From positions 124,001 through 188,000 of the forward strand of contig NZ_QAOG01000004.1 in NCBI RefSeq assembly GCF_003050705.1: a DNA stretch of 64,000 bases. Direction: 5' to 3'. The notes under the pieces were generated by a model that did not search any database, was not told the origin of the DNA, and worked only from the letters and a program-made list of their open reading frames with translations. This document shows positions 21,743 through 30,786 of this stretch, in pieces. Positions within the stretch are counted from its first letter, which is position 1. Every line of letters starts with the position of its first letter. The position numbers and the translations under genes are program-made. Source of the DNA: Sphingomonas aurantiaca (GTDB lineage: Bacteria; Pseudomonadota; Alphaproteobacteria; Sphingomonadales; Sphingomonadaceae).

Positions 21743-23253
21743 GCCGCAAGGCTCGGCGCGGCGGCGCAATGCTGGGCGACGAACGCCGCATGGTCCTGCA
21801 TCTGGTGCGCCTCGCGCGCGTTCAGCTTGTCGATCGTGTCCATGAATTCGCCCAGGTCGGCGGTCGATATCGCGTCTGCCAGGGGGTGATGGCCGTCCGG
21901 CACGATGCCTTGTCCGGCCAGCACCTGCAGCCAGCCGACTTCGGTGAACAGCTCCTCATGCTCGCGTACGATGTGACCATTGCCGCGCCACAACGCGATC
22001 TTCGCGGCCAGCGTATCGGGCACGGCCATGTCGCGGCACTGGCGCCAGAACGGCGTGTCGTCACGCTCGGTCGCCTTGTAGTGAAGGATGATGAAGTCGC
22101 GGATGCGCTCGTATTCGAAGTCGCTCTGGCGGTTGAACTCGGTGCGATCGGCCTCGGCGATGACTCGCCCCGGCAGCAGCTTGAGCAGCCGCGCGATCGC
22201 CGACTGGATCAGGTGGATGCTGGTCGATTCGAGCGGCTCCATGAACCCCGCCGCCAATCCCAGCGCGACGACATTGTGGTTCCACATCCGCTTGCGACGA
22301 CCGGTGCGGAACGTGATCGTGCGCGGATCGGCCATCGCCGGCGTGTCGAGCCCGCGCAGCAGCGTGGCGGTCGCCTCGTCCTCGCTCATATGCGCGCTCG
22401 AATAGACGACGCCGTTGCCGGTCCGGTGCTGCAACGGGATCCGCCACTGCCAGCCGGCAGCGTGCGCGGTCGAGCGCGTGTAGGGCGTGAACTTTTCGCC
22501 GCGCGCCGACGGCACGGCGATCGCGCGATCGCACGGCAGCCAGTGCGTCCAGTCCTCATACCCCGTGCCGAGCGCCTCCTCGATCAGCAGCCCGCGAAAC
22601 CCGGTGCAATCGATATACAGGTCGGCAGCGACGGTCGTGCCATTCTCGAGCACCAGCCCGGACACATCGCCGCTATCGCCGTCGCGCGTCACGCGGACGA
22701 TCTTCCCCTCGATCCGGTTGACGCCGCGCGTCTCGGAATAGCGCCGCAGGTAGCGCGCGTAGAGGGCCGCATCGAAATGATAGGCGTACGGCATCGACGG
22801 CAGCGTGCGGGCGGTGCGCGCAGGTCCGCGTTGCATGCGATTGGCGAGCGCGGCATGCGTGTTGAGCGAATAGGCGCCGAGGTCGCCGGCGAGCCCGAGC
22901 GACCGCGCGCGCAACCAATATTGGTGGAACGGCAACAGCCCGACATCGCGGCCGACATCGCCGAACGCATGCAGGTAGCGACGGCCCGGCTTGAACCAGT
23001 CGATGAACTCGATCCCCAGCTTGAACGTACCGCCCGTCGCGCGCAGGAACGCGTCCTCGTCGAGACCGAGCGCGTCGTTGAACAGGTGGATCTGCGGGAT
23101 CGTCGCCTCGCCGACGCCGACCGTGCCGATCGCATCGGACTCGATCAGGTCGATCTCGTATCCCGTCTCCAGGAACCGCGCGAAGGTAGCGGCGGCCATC
23201 CAGCCGGCGGTACCGCCACCGGCTATCACGATACGCAAAGGGTGATTGGCCAT
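21739..23253 (-). CDS. Flavin-dependent tryptophan halogenase family protein (copy 2)
   Basis: The 504-residue protein shows GGGTAGW (residues 12-18), Lys78 in TFKLG, WQWRIP and FMEPLESTSIHLI. The FAD site, catalytic Lys/Glu pair and halogenase signature are therefore intact. It is clearly diverged from copy 1 and not a recent duplicate. The ATG at 23253 was preferred because MANHPLRIVIAGGG places the FAD motif at the usual distance; an in-frame ATG at 23292 is an alternative. It lies 83 bases after the TonB receptor and is coupled to GH13. In sphingomonads such proteins recur next to TonB receptors in sugar clusters with unknown substrate. Confidence 0.9.
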   Translation of the reverse strand: MANHPLRIVIAGGGTAGWMAAATFARFLETGYEIDLIESDAIGTVGVGEATIPQIHLFNDALGLDEDAFLRATGGTFKLGIEFIDWFKPGRRYLHAFGDVGRDVGLLPFHQYWLRARSLGLAGDLGAYSLNTHAALANRMQRGPARTARTLPSMPYAYHFDAALYARYLRRYSETRGVNRIEGKIVRVTRDGDSGDVSGLVLENGTTVAADLYIDCTGFRGLLIEEALGTGYEDWTHWLPCDRAIAVPSARGEKFTPYTRSTAHAAGWQWRIPLQHRTGNGVVYSSAHMSEDEATATLLRGLDTPAMADPRTITFRTGRRKRMWNHNVVALGLAAGFMEPLESTSIHLIQSAIARLLKLLPGRVIAEADRTEFNRQSDFEYERIRDFIILHYKATERDDTPFWRQCRDMAVPDTLAAKIALWRGNGHIVREHEELFTEVGWLQVLAGQGIVPDGHHPLADAISTADLGEFMDTIDKLNAREAHQMQDHAAFVAQHCAAAPSLAA

Positions 23254-23336
23254 CGTCTGCGTCCCCGCCTCGAAACCGTCAGGTGCCGCCATTGCGGAGC
23301 AAGCGCGGGGCGGCGTCGGCCGCCCCGCTATCGGCA

Positions 23337-26333
23337 TCAGAACTTGTACGTGATGCCGACATAATAATCGCGGCCATAGCGCTGGTAATCGATCACCTGG
23401 CGCGGATCGTCGTTCTGGTACGTAACAAACGGCCGGTCGGTCAGGTTCTTCGCCTGCGCCAGGATCGCGAAGTTCGCGAGCGGCCCTGACTGGAACTCAT
23501 ACCCGATCTGCGCATCCAGGATGCCCTCCGACCGCGCGGTGCGGTAGGTCGGGTTGGCCGACAGACCCGCGACCTCGGCGAGGAAGCTTGACCGGTAGCG
23601 ATAGTTCGCGCGCGCCTGGAAGCCCCATTTCTCGAAATAGATCGTGCCGCTGGCGGTGTATTTGGACAGGCCGGGCAGCGTGATCGCCTCGGTCGGGTTG
23701 CTGCCATATTTGATCGTCGACTGCGTGTAGTTGCCGCTCGCGAACATGCCGAACCCGTCGAGCGCCGACGTGATCGCCTTGAACGGCAGCGACAAGGTCG
23801 CCTCGACGCCGAGCACTTCGCCGCGACCGGTATTGGCGGGCGAGGAGACGTTGCCGGTCGTCTGGCCCGCTGCGATCACCTGCGCCTGCTGCGCCGCGGT
23901 CAGTGCGGGGAGCAGCGCGGAGAAGTCATAGGGCAGCGAGTTGTTCGGGTCGACGAAGTCGGTCAGGTGCTTGAAATAGCCGGACAGCGCCACATAGCCG
24001 CCCCCTGCGAAATACTTCTCGAATGACAGATCGACGTTGGTCGACTGATAGGGCTTCAGGTTGACGTTGCCGCCGGTCGAGGTGAACACCGGGAACAGCC
24101 CGGCAGGCGTCTGGCCGATATTGGTCAGGTTGATCGCGACGTCCTGCGTGACGCGCTCCTGATCGAGACGCGGGCGCACCATCGTCTGCGACGCGCCGAC
24201 CTTGACGAAGCCCAGCGGCACCAGTTCGACCGACATCGTCGCGGAGGGCAGTAAGTTGGTGTACTTCACCGACTGCGTCACGGGGGCGATCGTCACCGCG
24301 CCGCCGACGACGCTGGCGATCTGCCCGGTCGAGCTCTGGTCCGAATGCACCACCTGCGCACCGATCGAGCCCTTGAGCGGCTTGTCGCCGACCAGGCCGT
24401 CGATCGTGACCTTGGCATAGCCGGTCCAGATCTTCTCGAGCACGACGTTGTCGCGGACGAGTGCCGAGGGACGGCCGTCGAACGCCGAGGTCAGCGACTG
24501 GTTGTAGAGGTACAGCGGATCGAGCGTCAGCATCTGGGGGATGCCGAGATAGTCGAGTGCCACGTTCGAGCCGAGCAGCGCCTCGCTGGGGACGTTGCCG
24601 CTGAGCGGCGTTCCGCTGGCGACGGTGCAGTTGGTGCCGCCGCCGCTCGGGCAGAGGAAGTACGACGTGTACGCGCTGGTCTTCTTGCGCTGGCTGTAGT
24701 TGGCGCCAGCTTCCCAGCCCTTGACGACGCTGTCCGAAAACTCGCCGTTCAGGCTGGCGCGCAGCGACTTCAGGTCGTCCTTGAAGCTCGGCCGGTTGAG
24801 GAAGCCCGTCTGGACCACCGGCTGATTGCCGTTGTTGCCCCACCCTTGCGGATCGGTCAGCTTGAAGATGTTGGTGTTGGTGTAGTCGAGCGTCGGCGCG
24901 AAGGTGTAGGTGCCGTTGCCGTTCTGCTTGACGGTGACGGTGTCCGCCGCGCCGCTCTTGGCAAAGCCGGTGCCTGTGTTCGTCTCGAGCAGGAAGTCGG
25001 TGCGGTCCGCGCGGCTCCAGCTCGCATCGACGTTGAGGTGGATCGTATCGGTCAGCTTGAGGTCGTTGTTCCAGCCGAACGAGTAATTGTCCGCCTTGCG
25101 CTGGTTATAGTCGTTGCGCTGCACCGCGAAGACGTTGCTGAACGTCGCACCCGTGGCAAAGCCGTTGCTGACGGTCACCCCGGACACCGTCGTGCCGTTG
25201 GGCGACGTCGGCGTCGTCAGCTGGCCGGCCAGCGGGAATTCGATGCCGCGCAGGATCTGCGTTTCTTCGAAATGCGAATACAGCGCGTCGAAGGTCGAAT
25301 GGAACGTGTCGGACGGCTGCCACTCGATCGTGGCGACGCCGCCATAGCGCTTCAGCTTGTTCGACTGGACATAGGGCTTGGCGCCGTTGACGAGGTACGG
25401 GTCGCTCGCGGTGCCGGTGCCGCTATAGCCCCACGCGTTGTAGCGCTCGTTCTGCGACGGCGTCTGCGTTGCGGATACGCCGATCGCGATGCCCAGCGTG
25501 TCGTTGGCGAACTTGTCGACATAGGTCGCCGACGCACGATAGCCGTAGCGCGTGCCGTCGGGATTGAGCTTGTCGATGCCGTTCATCTGCGCGCGTGCGC
25601 TGACCGCGATGACCCGGTGTGCCTGGTCGAGCGGACGCAGCATGCGCAGGTCGACCGTGCCGGCGACGCCCGCCGCGATCAGCGACGCGTCGGCCGACTT
25701 GTAGACGTTGACGGTCTTGAAGAATTCCGACGGATACTGGTCGAACTCGACGCCGCGATTGTCACCGGTGGTCACCTGTTCGCGGCCGTTGAGCAACGTG
25801 GTCGAGAAATCGGGGCCGAGCCCACGGATCGACAGGCGCTGGTCGCGGCCTTCGAGCCGCTGCGCGGTCACGCCAGGCAGACGCGCGAGCGAATCTGCGA
25901 TCGACACGTCGGGCAGCTTGCCGATATCCTCGGCCGACACCGAGTCGACGATCAGGACCGACTGGCGCTTGATCTTGGCGGAGGATTCGAGGCCGGCACG
26001 GATGCCGGTGACGACGATCTCGCCGCCGCCCGGTGCGTCGTCCTGCGCCGCTGCTTCGGGTGCCGGTGCGTCCTGCGGGGTGGCCGGCACCGCGTCGGCG
26101 GGCTGCGGCGTCGGTTCGGCGGCGGTGGTCACCGCATCGACCTGTGCAGCTGCGGTCGGGTTGGCGTTCGCGGTCCCCGGCGTCACGCTCGACGGCGCGA
26201 CCTGCGCGAAGACAGCTTGGCCGGGCAGGATCAGCGCGGCGGCGAGCGCGGTGGCGCTGACGCGAAGTGCTAGGCGCGTGTGCGTCGTCGGGCCGAACGT
26301 CGCGAGAGCGCGGTATGATTTGAAACTGCTCAT
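23337..26333 (-). CDS. TonB-dependent receptor, sugar-cluster type
   Basis: The 998-residue protein has a signal peptide (ALILPGQAVFAQ), a Pro/Ala-rich segment and a TonB box region (GEIVVTGIRAGL). The plug domain contains SVSAEDIGKLPDVSIADSL and ARLPGVTAQR, and a 22-strand barrel ends in Phe (YYVGITYKF). The IGKLPDxSIADSLARLPGV motif is typical of the large Xanthomonas/Caulobacter-type receptors that take up oligosaccharides. With GH13 and GH31 downstream it probably imports malto-oligosaccharides or similar alpha-glucans across the outer membrane. It appears to be the head gene of the halogenase operon. Confidence 0.92.
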   Translation of the reverse strand: MSSFKSYRALATFGPTTHTRLALRVSATALAAALILPGQAVFAQVAPSSVTPGTANANPTAAAQVDAVTTAAEPTPQPADAVPATPQDAPAPEAAAQDDAPGGGEIVVTGIRAGLESSAKIKRQSVLIVDSVSAEDIGKLPDVSIADSLARLPGVTAQRLEGRDQRLSIRGLGPDFSTTLLNGREQVTTGDNRGVEFDQYPSEFFKTVNVYKSADASLIAAGVAGTVDLRMLRPLDQAHRVIAVSARAQMNGIDKLNPDGTRYGYRASATYVDKFANDTLGIAIGVSATQTPSQNERYNAWGYSGTGTASDPYLVNGAKPYVQSNKLKRYGGVATIEWQPSDTFHSTFDALYSHFEETQILRGIEFPLAGQLTTPTSPNGTTVSGVTVSNGFATGATFSNVFAVQRNDYNQRKADNYSFGWNNDLKLTDTIHLNVDASWSRADRTDFLLETNTGTGFAKSGAADTVTVKQNGNGTYTFAPTLDYTNTNIFKLTDPQGWGNNGNQPVVQTGFLNRPSFKDDLKSLRASLNGEFSDSVVKGWEAGANYSQRKKTSAYTSYFLCPSGGGTNCTVASGTPLSGNVPSEALLGSNVALDYLGIPQMLTLDPLYLYNQSLTSAFDGRPSALVRDNVVLEKIWTGYAKVTIDGLVGDKPLKGSIGAQVVHSDQSSTGQIASVVGGAVTIAPVTQSVKYTNLLPSATMSVELVPLGFVKVGASQTMVRPRLDQERVTQDVAINLTNIGQTPAGLFPVFTSTGGNVNLKPYQSTNVDLSFEKYFAGGGYVALSGYFKHLTDFVDPNNSLPYDFSALLPALTAAQQAQVIAAGQTTGNVSSPANTGRGEVLGVEATLSLPFKAITSALDGFGMFASGNYTQSTIKYGSNPTEAITLPGLSKYTASGTIYFEKWGFQARANYRYRSSFLAEVAGLSANPTYRTARSEGILDAQIGYEFQSGPLANFAILAQAKNLTDRPFVTYQNDDPRQVIDYQRYGRDYYVGITYKF

Positions 26334-26481
26334 GAAATCCCCTTCGGCGAGACGGGTCCCGCGCATCCTCAACGCTGTTTGTCAGTGTCCTCGACGTCGT
26401 TCAGGCGCGTCGATTGTCCTGGGGATGCTGTACCGCCCTCGGGGTCGTAACAGAAGAAACCAGCATACGTATTCACAGCGA

Positions 26482-26495
26482 TGTCAGCGCTGTAC
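26482..26495. promoter_or_regulatory. Imperfect palindrome upstream of the TonB receptor
   Basis: TGTCAGCGCTGTAC has the central AGCGCT core of LacI-family operators but departs from the consensus at the right end (AC instead of CA). It lies about 150 bases upstream of the receptor gene start, in the gap behind the DUF6445-like gene. It is weaker than the three other LacI-type sites in the window. A half-site TACGACC (minus strand, 26443-26449) also lies here and matches motifs near 41082. Confidence 0.3.
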
Positions 26496-26531
26496 GCGCC
26501 AGCGGTGCGCGTGACGTGGGCGCGCGCGCTC

Positions 26532-27212
26532 TCAGTCGTCGAACAGGAACAGGTTGAGCGTCAGCCGCCCCGCCAGCGGATCCGTATGCAGCGCGACCTC
26601 GGGGGGCAGATAGGCGCAGTGCAGCGTGTTCCCCGCATAGACGATCGCGCGATTGAAGACGGCGGGCTGCACCGCGATCCGTTCGTACAACGGCGTGTCG
26701 CCGGCGATATAGCCCGCGTCAGGCAGACCGTGCGTGCGCACGTCGGTGTCGAGCGCTGCCCTGTAGCGGTCGAGCCGCGACGCATCGACGGTCTCATACC
26801 CCGTCGCGCGCTGCCGGTAGAAGGCGGTGCCACCCTGTTCGCCGTGGCCGAGGAACAGCAGTACCGCAATGCGGCGTGCCTCGACTCCATCGAAATGCGG
26901 CAGCCGCTGGATCGGCGCGAGGTCGGCGGGGGCGGTGGTGACCAGCGAATAATAGCTTTCCGATACCGCCGGCGCGGGGTCGAGCGCGAAATGCTCGGCG
27001 AGCAGCGGCGCGATCCGCCGGCGCATCGTCTCCGCCAGGCGAGCCGGCACCGCCGCGCGCACGCCGGGATAATGCGGCCCGATGCTGGTCATGCGCAGGC
27101 TTGCGGCATCCTCACGCAACGCGTCGGGGTCCGGCCAGAAATCGTCGATGGCGATCAGCGGGCGTCGCTCGGTGCCCTGTTGGTGGATCGTGAGTTTGGC
27201 GGCGTCGGTCAT
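26532..27212 (-). CDS. DUF6445-like protein linked to halogenase/TonB clusters
   Basis: The 226-residue protein has no signal peptide. It has conserved-looking blocks PLIAIDDFWPDPDALRE near residues 18-34, LPHFDGVEARRIAVLLFL and GGTAFYR in the middle, and YAGNTLHCAYLP followed by HTDPLAGRLTLNLFLFDD at the end. The HFDG...H pattern and the TLNLFLFDD strand recall double-stranded beta-helix oxygenases. It is best placed with DUF6445-type proteins found beside tryptophan halogenases and TonB receptors in sphingomonads. Function is unknown. It is divergent from the LOV kinase gene and 198 bases upstream of the receptor, so it may have its own promoter. Confidence 0.6.
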   Translation of the reverse strand: MTDAAKLTIHQQGTERRPLIAIDDFWPDPDALREDAASLRMTSIGPHYPGVRAAVPARLAETMRRRIAPLLAEHFALDPAPAVSESYYSLVTTAPADLAPIQRLPHFDGVEARRIAVLLFLGHGEQGGTAFYRQRATGYETVDASRLDRYRAALDTDVRTHGLPDAGYIAGDTPLYERIAVQPAVFNRAIVYAGNTLHCAYLPPEVALHTDPLAGRLTLNLFLFDD

Positions 27213-27376
27213 CGGCGTACCCATGCCGCTGCCGCCGGGCGAGGCAAGGGGGAAACACATGGCGCCGTCCCGTCCGCTGGTGACAAGCGCGGCATCGCGT
27301 GCCGCCGCGGTTCCAGCGTTGCGGCGGTGGCGAGCGTGGCCTAGATGTCAGAGGCTTAGCGACAATCGAGGCAGCC

Positions 27377-30004
27377 TTGACCGATACGACCGACACTGCT
27401 GCCCAGACCCCCCCGATCCTGACCGCCGATGCCGAGCGCATCGCGGCGCAGGTGCTGGGTCACGACGTCGGCACCGATCCGTTCGTCGCGGCAGTGCGGG
27501 CGACGCGGATGCCGATGATCATCACGAATCCGCGCTTGCCGGACAATCCGGTGGTGTTCGCCAACGACGCGTTCTGCCGGTTGAGCGGTTATACGCGCGA
27601 AGAGATTCTCGGGCGCAACTGCCGGTTTCTCCAGGGGCCGGAAACCGATCCCGCGACGGTCGCCACGATCCGCGATGCCGTGCGGCAGGTCCAGTCGCTC
27701 GAGATCGACGTCCGCAACCACCGCAAGGACGGCGAACTGTTCTGGAACCGGCTGTTGCTGGCGCCGGTCTACGATACCGAGGGCGTGCTTGCCTATTTCT
27801 TCGCGAGCCAGGTCGATGTGACGATCGAGCGCGACAAGATGCGCGGGCTCGAGACGAGCAACGCGTCGCTGATGGCCGAGCTGACCGATCGGCTGCGGCT
27901 GCAGAAGGAGCAGGAGCGCGAATTGTCGTTCACGCTGCGGGCGGCGCGGTTCGGCACCTGGACGCTCGACATCGTCAGCCACCAGTTGATCGCGTCGGAA
28001 ACCTGCAAGGAGATCTTCGGTCGCCCGATCGATCAGCCCTTCACCTATGAAGATCGGTTGCAGGCGATCCATCCCGACGACCGCGAGAAGAGTGCATCGG
28101 AAGCGCGTCGCTGCATCGCCGAAGGCACTGACTATGACGTCGTCTACCGGATCCGGCGCCCGGATGGCGAAGTGCGCTGGATCGCGTCGCGCGGTCAGCC
28201 CTTCTACAATGCCAAGGGCGAGGCGTTGCGGATCGCGGGCGTCTCGACCGATATCACCGAGCATCAGCGCAACGAGGTCATGCGCGCTGGGCTCGTCGAG
28301 CTGGGGGACGTGTTCCGCGATATCGACGAGCCCGACGACATCGCGTTTGCGGCGGCGCGGATCATCGGCAGCACGCTGGAGGCCAGTCGCGCGGGCTTTG
28401 GCGAGATCGACCTGTCCGCCGAGACGGTGACGATCGTCCGCGACTGGAGCGCACCGCAGGTAGCCCCTCTGGCCGGTACCTTCGCGCTGCGCAGCTATGG
28501 GTCGTACATCGACGATCTAAAGCGCGGCGAGGAGGTGTGCGTCGAGGATGCGCGGACCGATCCCAGAACCGGCACGACCGCAGCGGCGCTCGAGTCGCTT
28601 GACGCGCGCGCGATCATCAACATGCCGGTCATGGAGAACGGCGCGCTCGTCGCGATGCTGTATATCGGCTCGGCCAGCGCGCGGCGGTGGCGGGCGGACG
28701 AAGTCGTGTTCATCCGCGAAGTCGCCGAACGGACCCGGATCGCGACGCAGCGGCGTCGATCGGAACGGGCGCTGAGCACGCTGGCCGCCTCGCTCGAACA
28801 GCAGGTCGCGGCGCGCACGAGCGAGCTCCAGACCGCCGAAGACGCGCTGCGCCAGTCGCAGAAGATGGAGGCGGTCGGCCAGCTGACCGGCGGCGTGGCG
28901 CATGATTTCAACAATCTGCTCACCGTGATCCGTTCGGCCACGGATCTTCTCAAACGCCCCGATCTCAGCCCCGAACGGCGCGAGCGGTATATCGACGCGA
29001 TCTCCGATACCGCCGATCGCGCGGCCAAGCTGACCGGCCAGCTGCTCGCCTTCGCACGCCGTCAGGCGCTCCAGCCCGAGGTGATCGACGTCGGTCAGTC
29101 CCTGCGCGTCATTTCCGACATGCTCGGCACGCTGACCGGATCGCGGATCGTCATCTCGATCGATCTCCCCGAAACGCCGTGCTTTACCAGCGTCGACCCC
29201 AGCCAGCTCGATACCGCGCTCGTCAACATGGCGGTCAACGCGCGCGATGCGATGGACGGGGCCGGGCGGATCGACATCACGGTGCGCTCGACCGGGCGCA
29301 TCCCGATGGTCCGCTCGCACCCCGCGGTCGAGGGCCGCTATGTCGCGATCTCGATGTCTGACAGCGGCTCGGGGATCGAACCCGACGCGCTCGAGCGCAT
29401 CTTCGAGCCGTTCTTCACCACCAAGATGGTGGGGCAGGGGACCGGGTTGGGCCTCAGCCAGGTGTTCGGATTCGCCAAGCAATCGGGCGGCGACATCACG
29501 GTCGAGAGCGAGGTCGGGCGCGGCACGGTCTTCACGCTCTATCTGCCGCAGGTCGATCAGGCGGCACCGGCCGAGGTCGACGCTGCGGGCGAGGGCCTTG
29601 CCGATGGGCACGGTACCTGCGTCCTGGTGGTCGAGGACAATGCCGAAGTGGGCACCTTCACGACCCAGTCGCTCGCCGAGCTCGGCTACAGCACGGTGTG
29701 GGCGGCGGACGCGCAGGAGGCGCTCGCCGAACTCGCGGCCGATGCGACCCGGTTCGACATCGTCTTTTCGGACGTGATGATGCCGGGCATGAACGGGATC
29801 GAACTCGGCAAGGCGATCCGCGAGTCCTATCCGACGCTGCCGGTGGTGCTGACCTCGGGCTATAGCAGCGTGCTGGCGCAGGACGGCACGCACGGGTTCG
29901 AACTGCTGCACAAGCCCTATTCGGTCGAGCAGCTTTCGCGGATCCTCAGCCGGGCTGCGGGCTGCGGGCTGATCGCGAGCGGGGATGCGGTGAACCGTCC
30001 CTAA
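27377..30004 (+). CDS. LOV-domain blue-light hybrid sensor histidine kinase
   Basis: The 875-residue cytoplasmic protein has an N-terminal LOV domain, with the flavin-binding GRNCRFLQG whose Cys82 would form the light-driven FMN adduct. A PAS domain follows (about 185-300, ending ITEHQRNE), then a GAF domain (about 310-460). Next are HisKA (His509 in GGVAHDFNN), the HATPase domain (NMAVNARDAM, SGSGIEP, GTGLGLSQ) and a C-terminal receiver with phospho-acceptor Asp799 in VFSDVMMPGMNG. It should sense blue light and autophosphorylate. The TTG at 27377 was chosen because GAGG lies 5 bases before it; a GTG at 27299 would add 26 dissimilar residues. The built-in receiver suggests a phosphorelay. 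The output is unknown. Confidence 0.92.
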   Translation: MTDTTDTAAQTPPILTADAERIAAQVLGHDVGTDPFVAAVRATRMPMIITNPRLPDNPVVFANDAFCRLSGYTREEILGRNCRFLQGPETDPATVATIRDAVRQVQSLEIDVRNHRKDGELFWNRLLLAPVYDTEGVLAYFFASQVDVTIERDKMRGLETSNASLMAELTDRLRLQKEQERELSFTLRAARFGTWTLDIVSHQLIASETCKEIFGRPIDQPFTYEDRLQAIHPDDREKSASEARRCIAEGTDYDVVYRIRRPDGEVRWIASRGQPFYNAKGEALRIAGVSTDITEHQRNEVMRAGLVELGDVFRDIDEPDDIAFAAARIIGSTLEASRAGFGEIDLSAETVTIVRDWSAPQVAPLAGTFALRSYGSYIDDLKRGEEVCVEDARTDPRTGTTAAALESLDARAIINMPVMENGALVAMLYIGSASARRWRADEVVFIREVAERTRIATQRRRSERALSTLAASLEQQVAARTSELQTAEDALRQSQKMEAVGQLTGGVAHDFNNLLTVIRSATDLLKRPDLSPERRERYIDAISDTADRAAKLTGQLLAFARRQALQPEVIDVGQSLRVISDMLGTLTGSRIVISIDLPETPCFTSVDPSQLDTALVNMAVNARDAMDGAGRIDITVRSTGRIPMVRSHPAVEGRYVAISMSDSGSGIEPDALERIFEPFFTTKMVGQGTGLGLSQVFGFAKQSGGDITVESEVGRGTVFTLYLPQVDQAAPAEVDAAGEGLADGHGTCVLVVEDNAEVGTFTTQSLAELGYSTVWAADAQEALAELAADATRFDIVFSDVMMPGMNGIELGKAIRESYPTLPVVLTSGYSSVLAQDGTHGFELLHKPYSVEQLSRILSRAAGCGLIASGDAVNRP

Positions 30005-30065
30005 TCCGGATCGTTCGCGGATCGTAATGACGCCCGCGACGTTACCGACACGCTGCATCCCCGAA

Positions 30066-30090
30066 CGAAGCTTTTATAATCGAAGCTTTT
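30066..30090. repeat. Direct repeat in the CsbD gene leader
   Basis: CGAAGCTTTT occurs twice, at 30066-30075 and 30081-30090, separated by ATAAT. The repeats lie 30-55 bases before the CsbD-like start codon and each includes the palindrome AAGCTT. They may be a regulator site or part of the promoter. No good match to an EcfG-type GGAAC/CGTT stress promoter was found. Confidence 0.35.
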
Positions 30091-30120
30091 TCGGTCCGTT
30101 AACATCCAAGGAGACGATCT

Positions 30121-30405
30121 ATGAACACCGACACGCTCGCAGGCGCCGCAACCGATTTCGGCGGCAAGGCCAAGGAAACGCTCGGCACCGCAACCGGCGA
30201 TACGGCGCTGAAGAGCGAAGGCGTCGCGGATCAGCTGAGCGGCACGGTTCAGAAGACCGTCGGCCAGGCCAAGGACGTCGTCGAAGAGAACGTCCGCCCG
30301 CTGGTCGACTATGTCCGCCAGTTCTCCAAGGAGCGTCCGTTCGCGGCAGCTGCGGTCGCCGGCGTGCTCGGCATCGCGCTGATCAACACGCTTCGCGGCA
30401 AGTGA
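30121..30405 (+). CDS. CsbD-like general stress protein with C-terminal membrane segment
   Basis: The 94-residue protein follows a good AAGGAG ribosome site. The N-terminal half has CsbD-family character (GGKAKETLGTATGDTALKSEG and QLSGTVQKTVGQAKDVV). The C-terminal half adds a short hydrophobic helix (FAAAAVAGVLGIALINTL), as in the related DUF883/ElaB-type membrane-tethered proteins. Such proteins accumulate in stress or stationary phase; their molecular role is unclear. It follows the LOV kinase gene by 116 bases with its own leader. Confidence 0.75.
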   Translation: MNTDTLAGAATDFGGKAKETLGTATGDTALKSEGVADQLSGTVQKTVGQAKDVVEENVRPLVDYVRQFSKERPFAAAAVAGVLGIALINTLRGK

Positions 30406-30525
30406 TCGTGCGGCCGGCGGGGGATGTCCCTCGCTGGCCCGTTCGATAATGTAAAGACCGGTGATACCGGGTGCCAGCGAGGCGCCGGACAATCGCCCTA
30501 CCGCCGCGGAAAGAGGCCGCACCGG

Positions 30526-30780
30526 ATGGACTATAGCGACTACGACACAGAATTGGACGAACCCCGCCACCCGCGCGCCGACGAGGACTGGGACGGTGTA
30601 TGGGATTCGGATGACCGCCCCCGCGAGCGGCCCTACGCAGCTGGATTGGCGATCGCGCTGGTCGTTGCCGCTGCCACCTTCGCGATATTGCGCAGCGGAT
30701 GGCGTCGCATGCCGTCTCGACCCGACCCCGTCGTGCCCTCTGCCGCAGAAATCTTCGTACGGCCACCACCGCCGCGCTGA
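30526..30780 (+). CDS. Small acidic membrane-anchored hypothetical protein
   Basis: The 84-residue product has a strongly acidic N-terminal half (DYSDYDTELDEP and DEDWDGVWDSDD). One hydrophobic helix follows (YAAGLAIALVVAAATFAIL, about residues 37-55), then a Pro-rich tail ending RPPPPR. AGAGG precedes the ATG at a normal distance. No family is recognised. It lies 120 bases after the CsbD-like gene in the same direction, which suggests shared stress expression. It converges with trehalase at a 6-base gap. Confidence 0.55.
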   Translation: MDYSDYDTELDEPRHPRADEDWDGVWDSDDRPRERPYAAGLAIALVVAAATFAILRSGWRRMPSRPDPVVPSAAEIFVRPPPPR

Positions 30781-30786
30781 TCGCCG

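Noticed and set aside
21769..23364. 531-residue plus-strand frame opposite halogenase copy 2
   Set aside because: Antisense shadow of a gene with intact halogenase motifs; composition is typical of antisense GC-rich DNA.
30001..30120. EcfG-type general stress promoter before the CsbD-like gene
   Set aside because: A GAAC and a CGTT occur, but the spacing between them is about 30 bases instead of 16-17 and the first G is missing.
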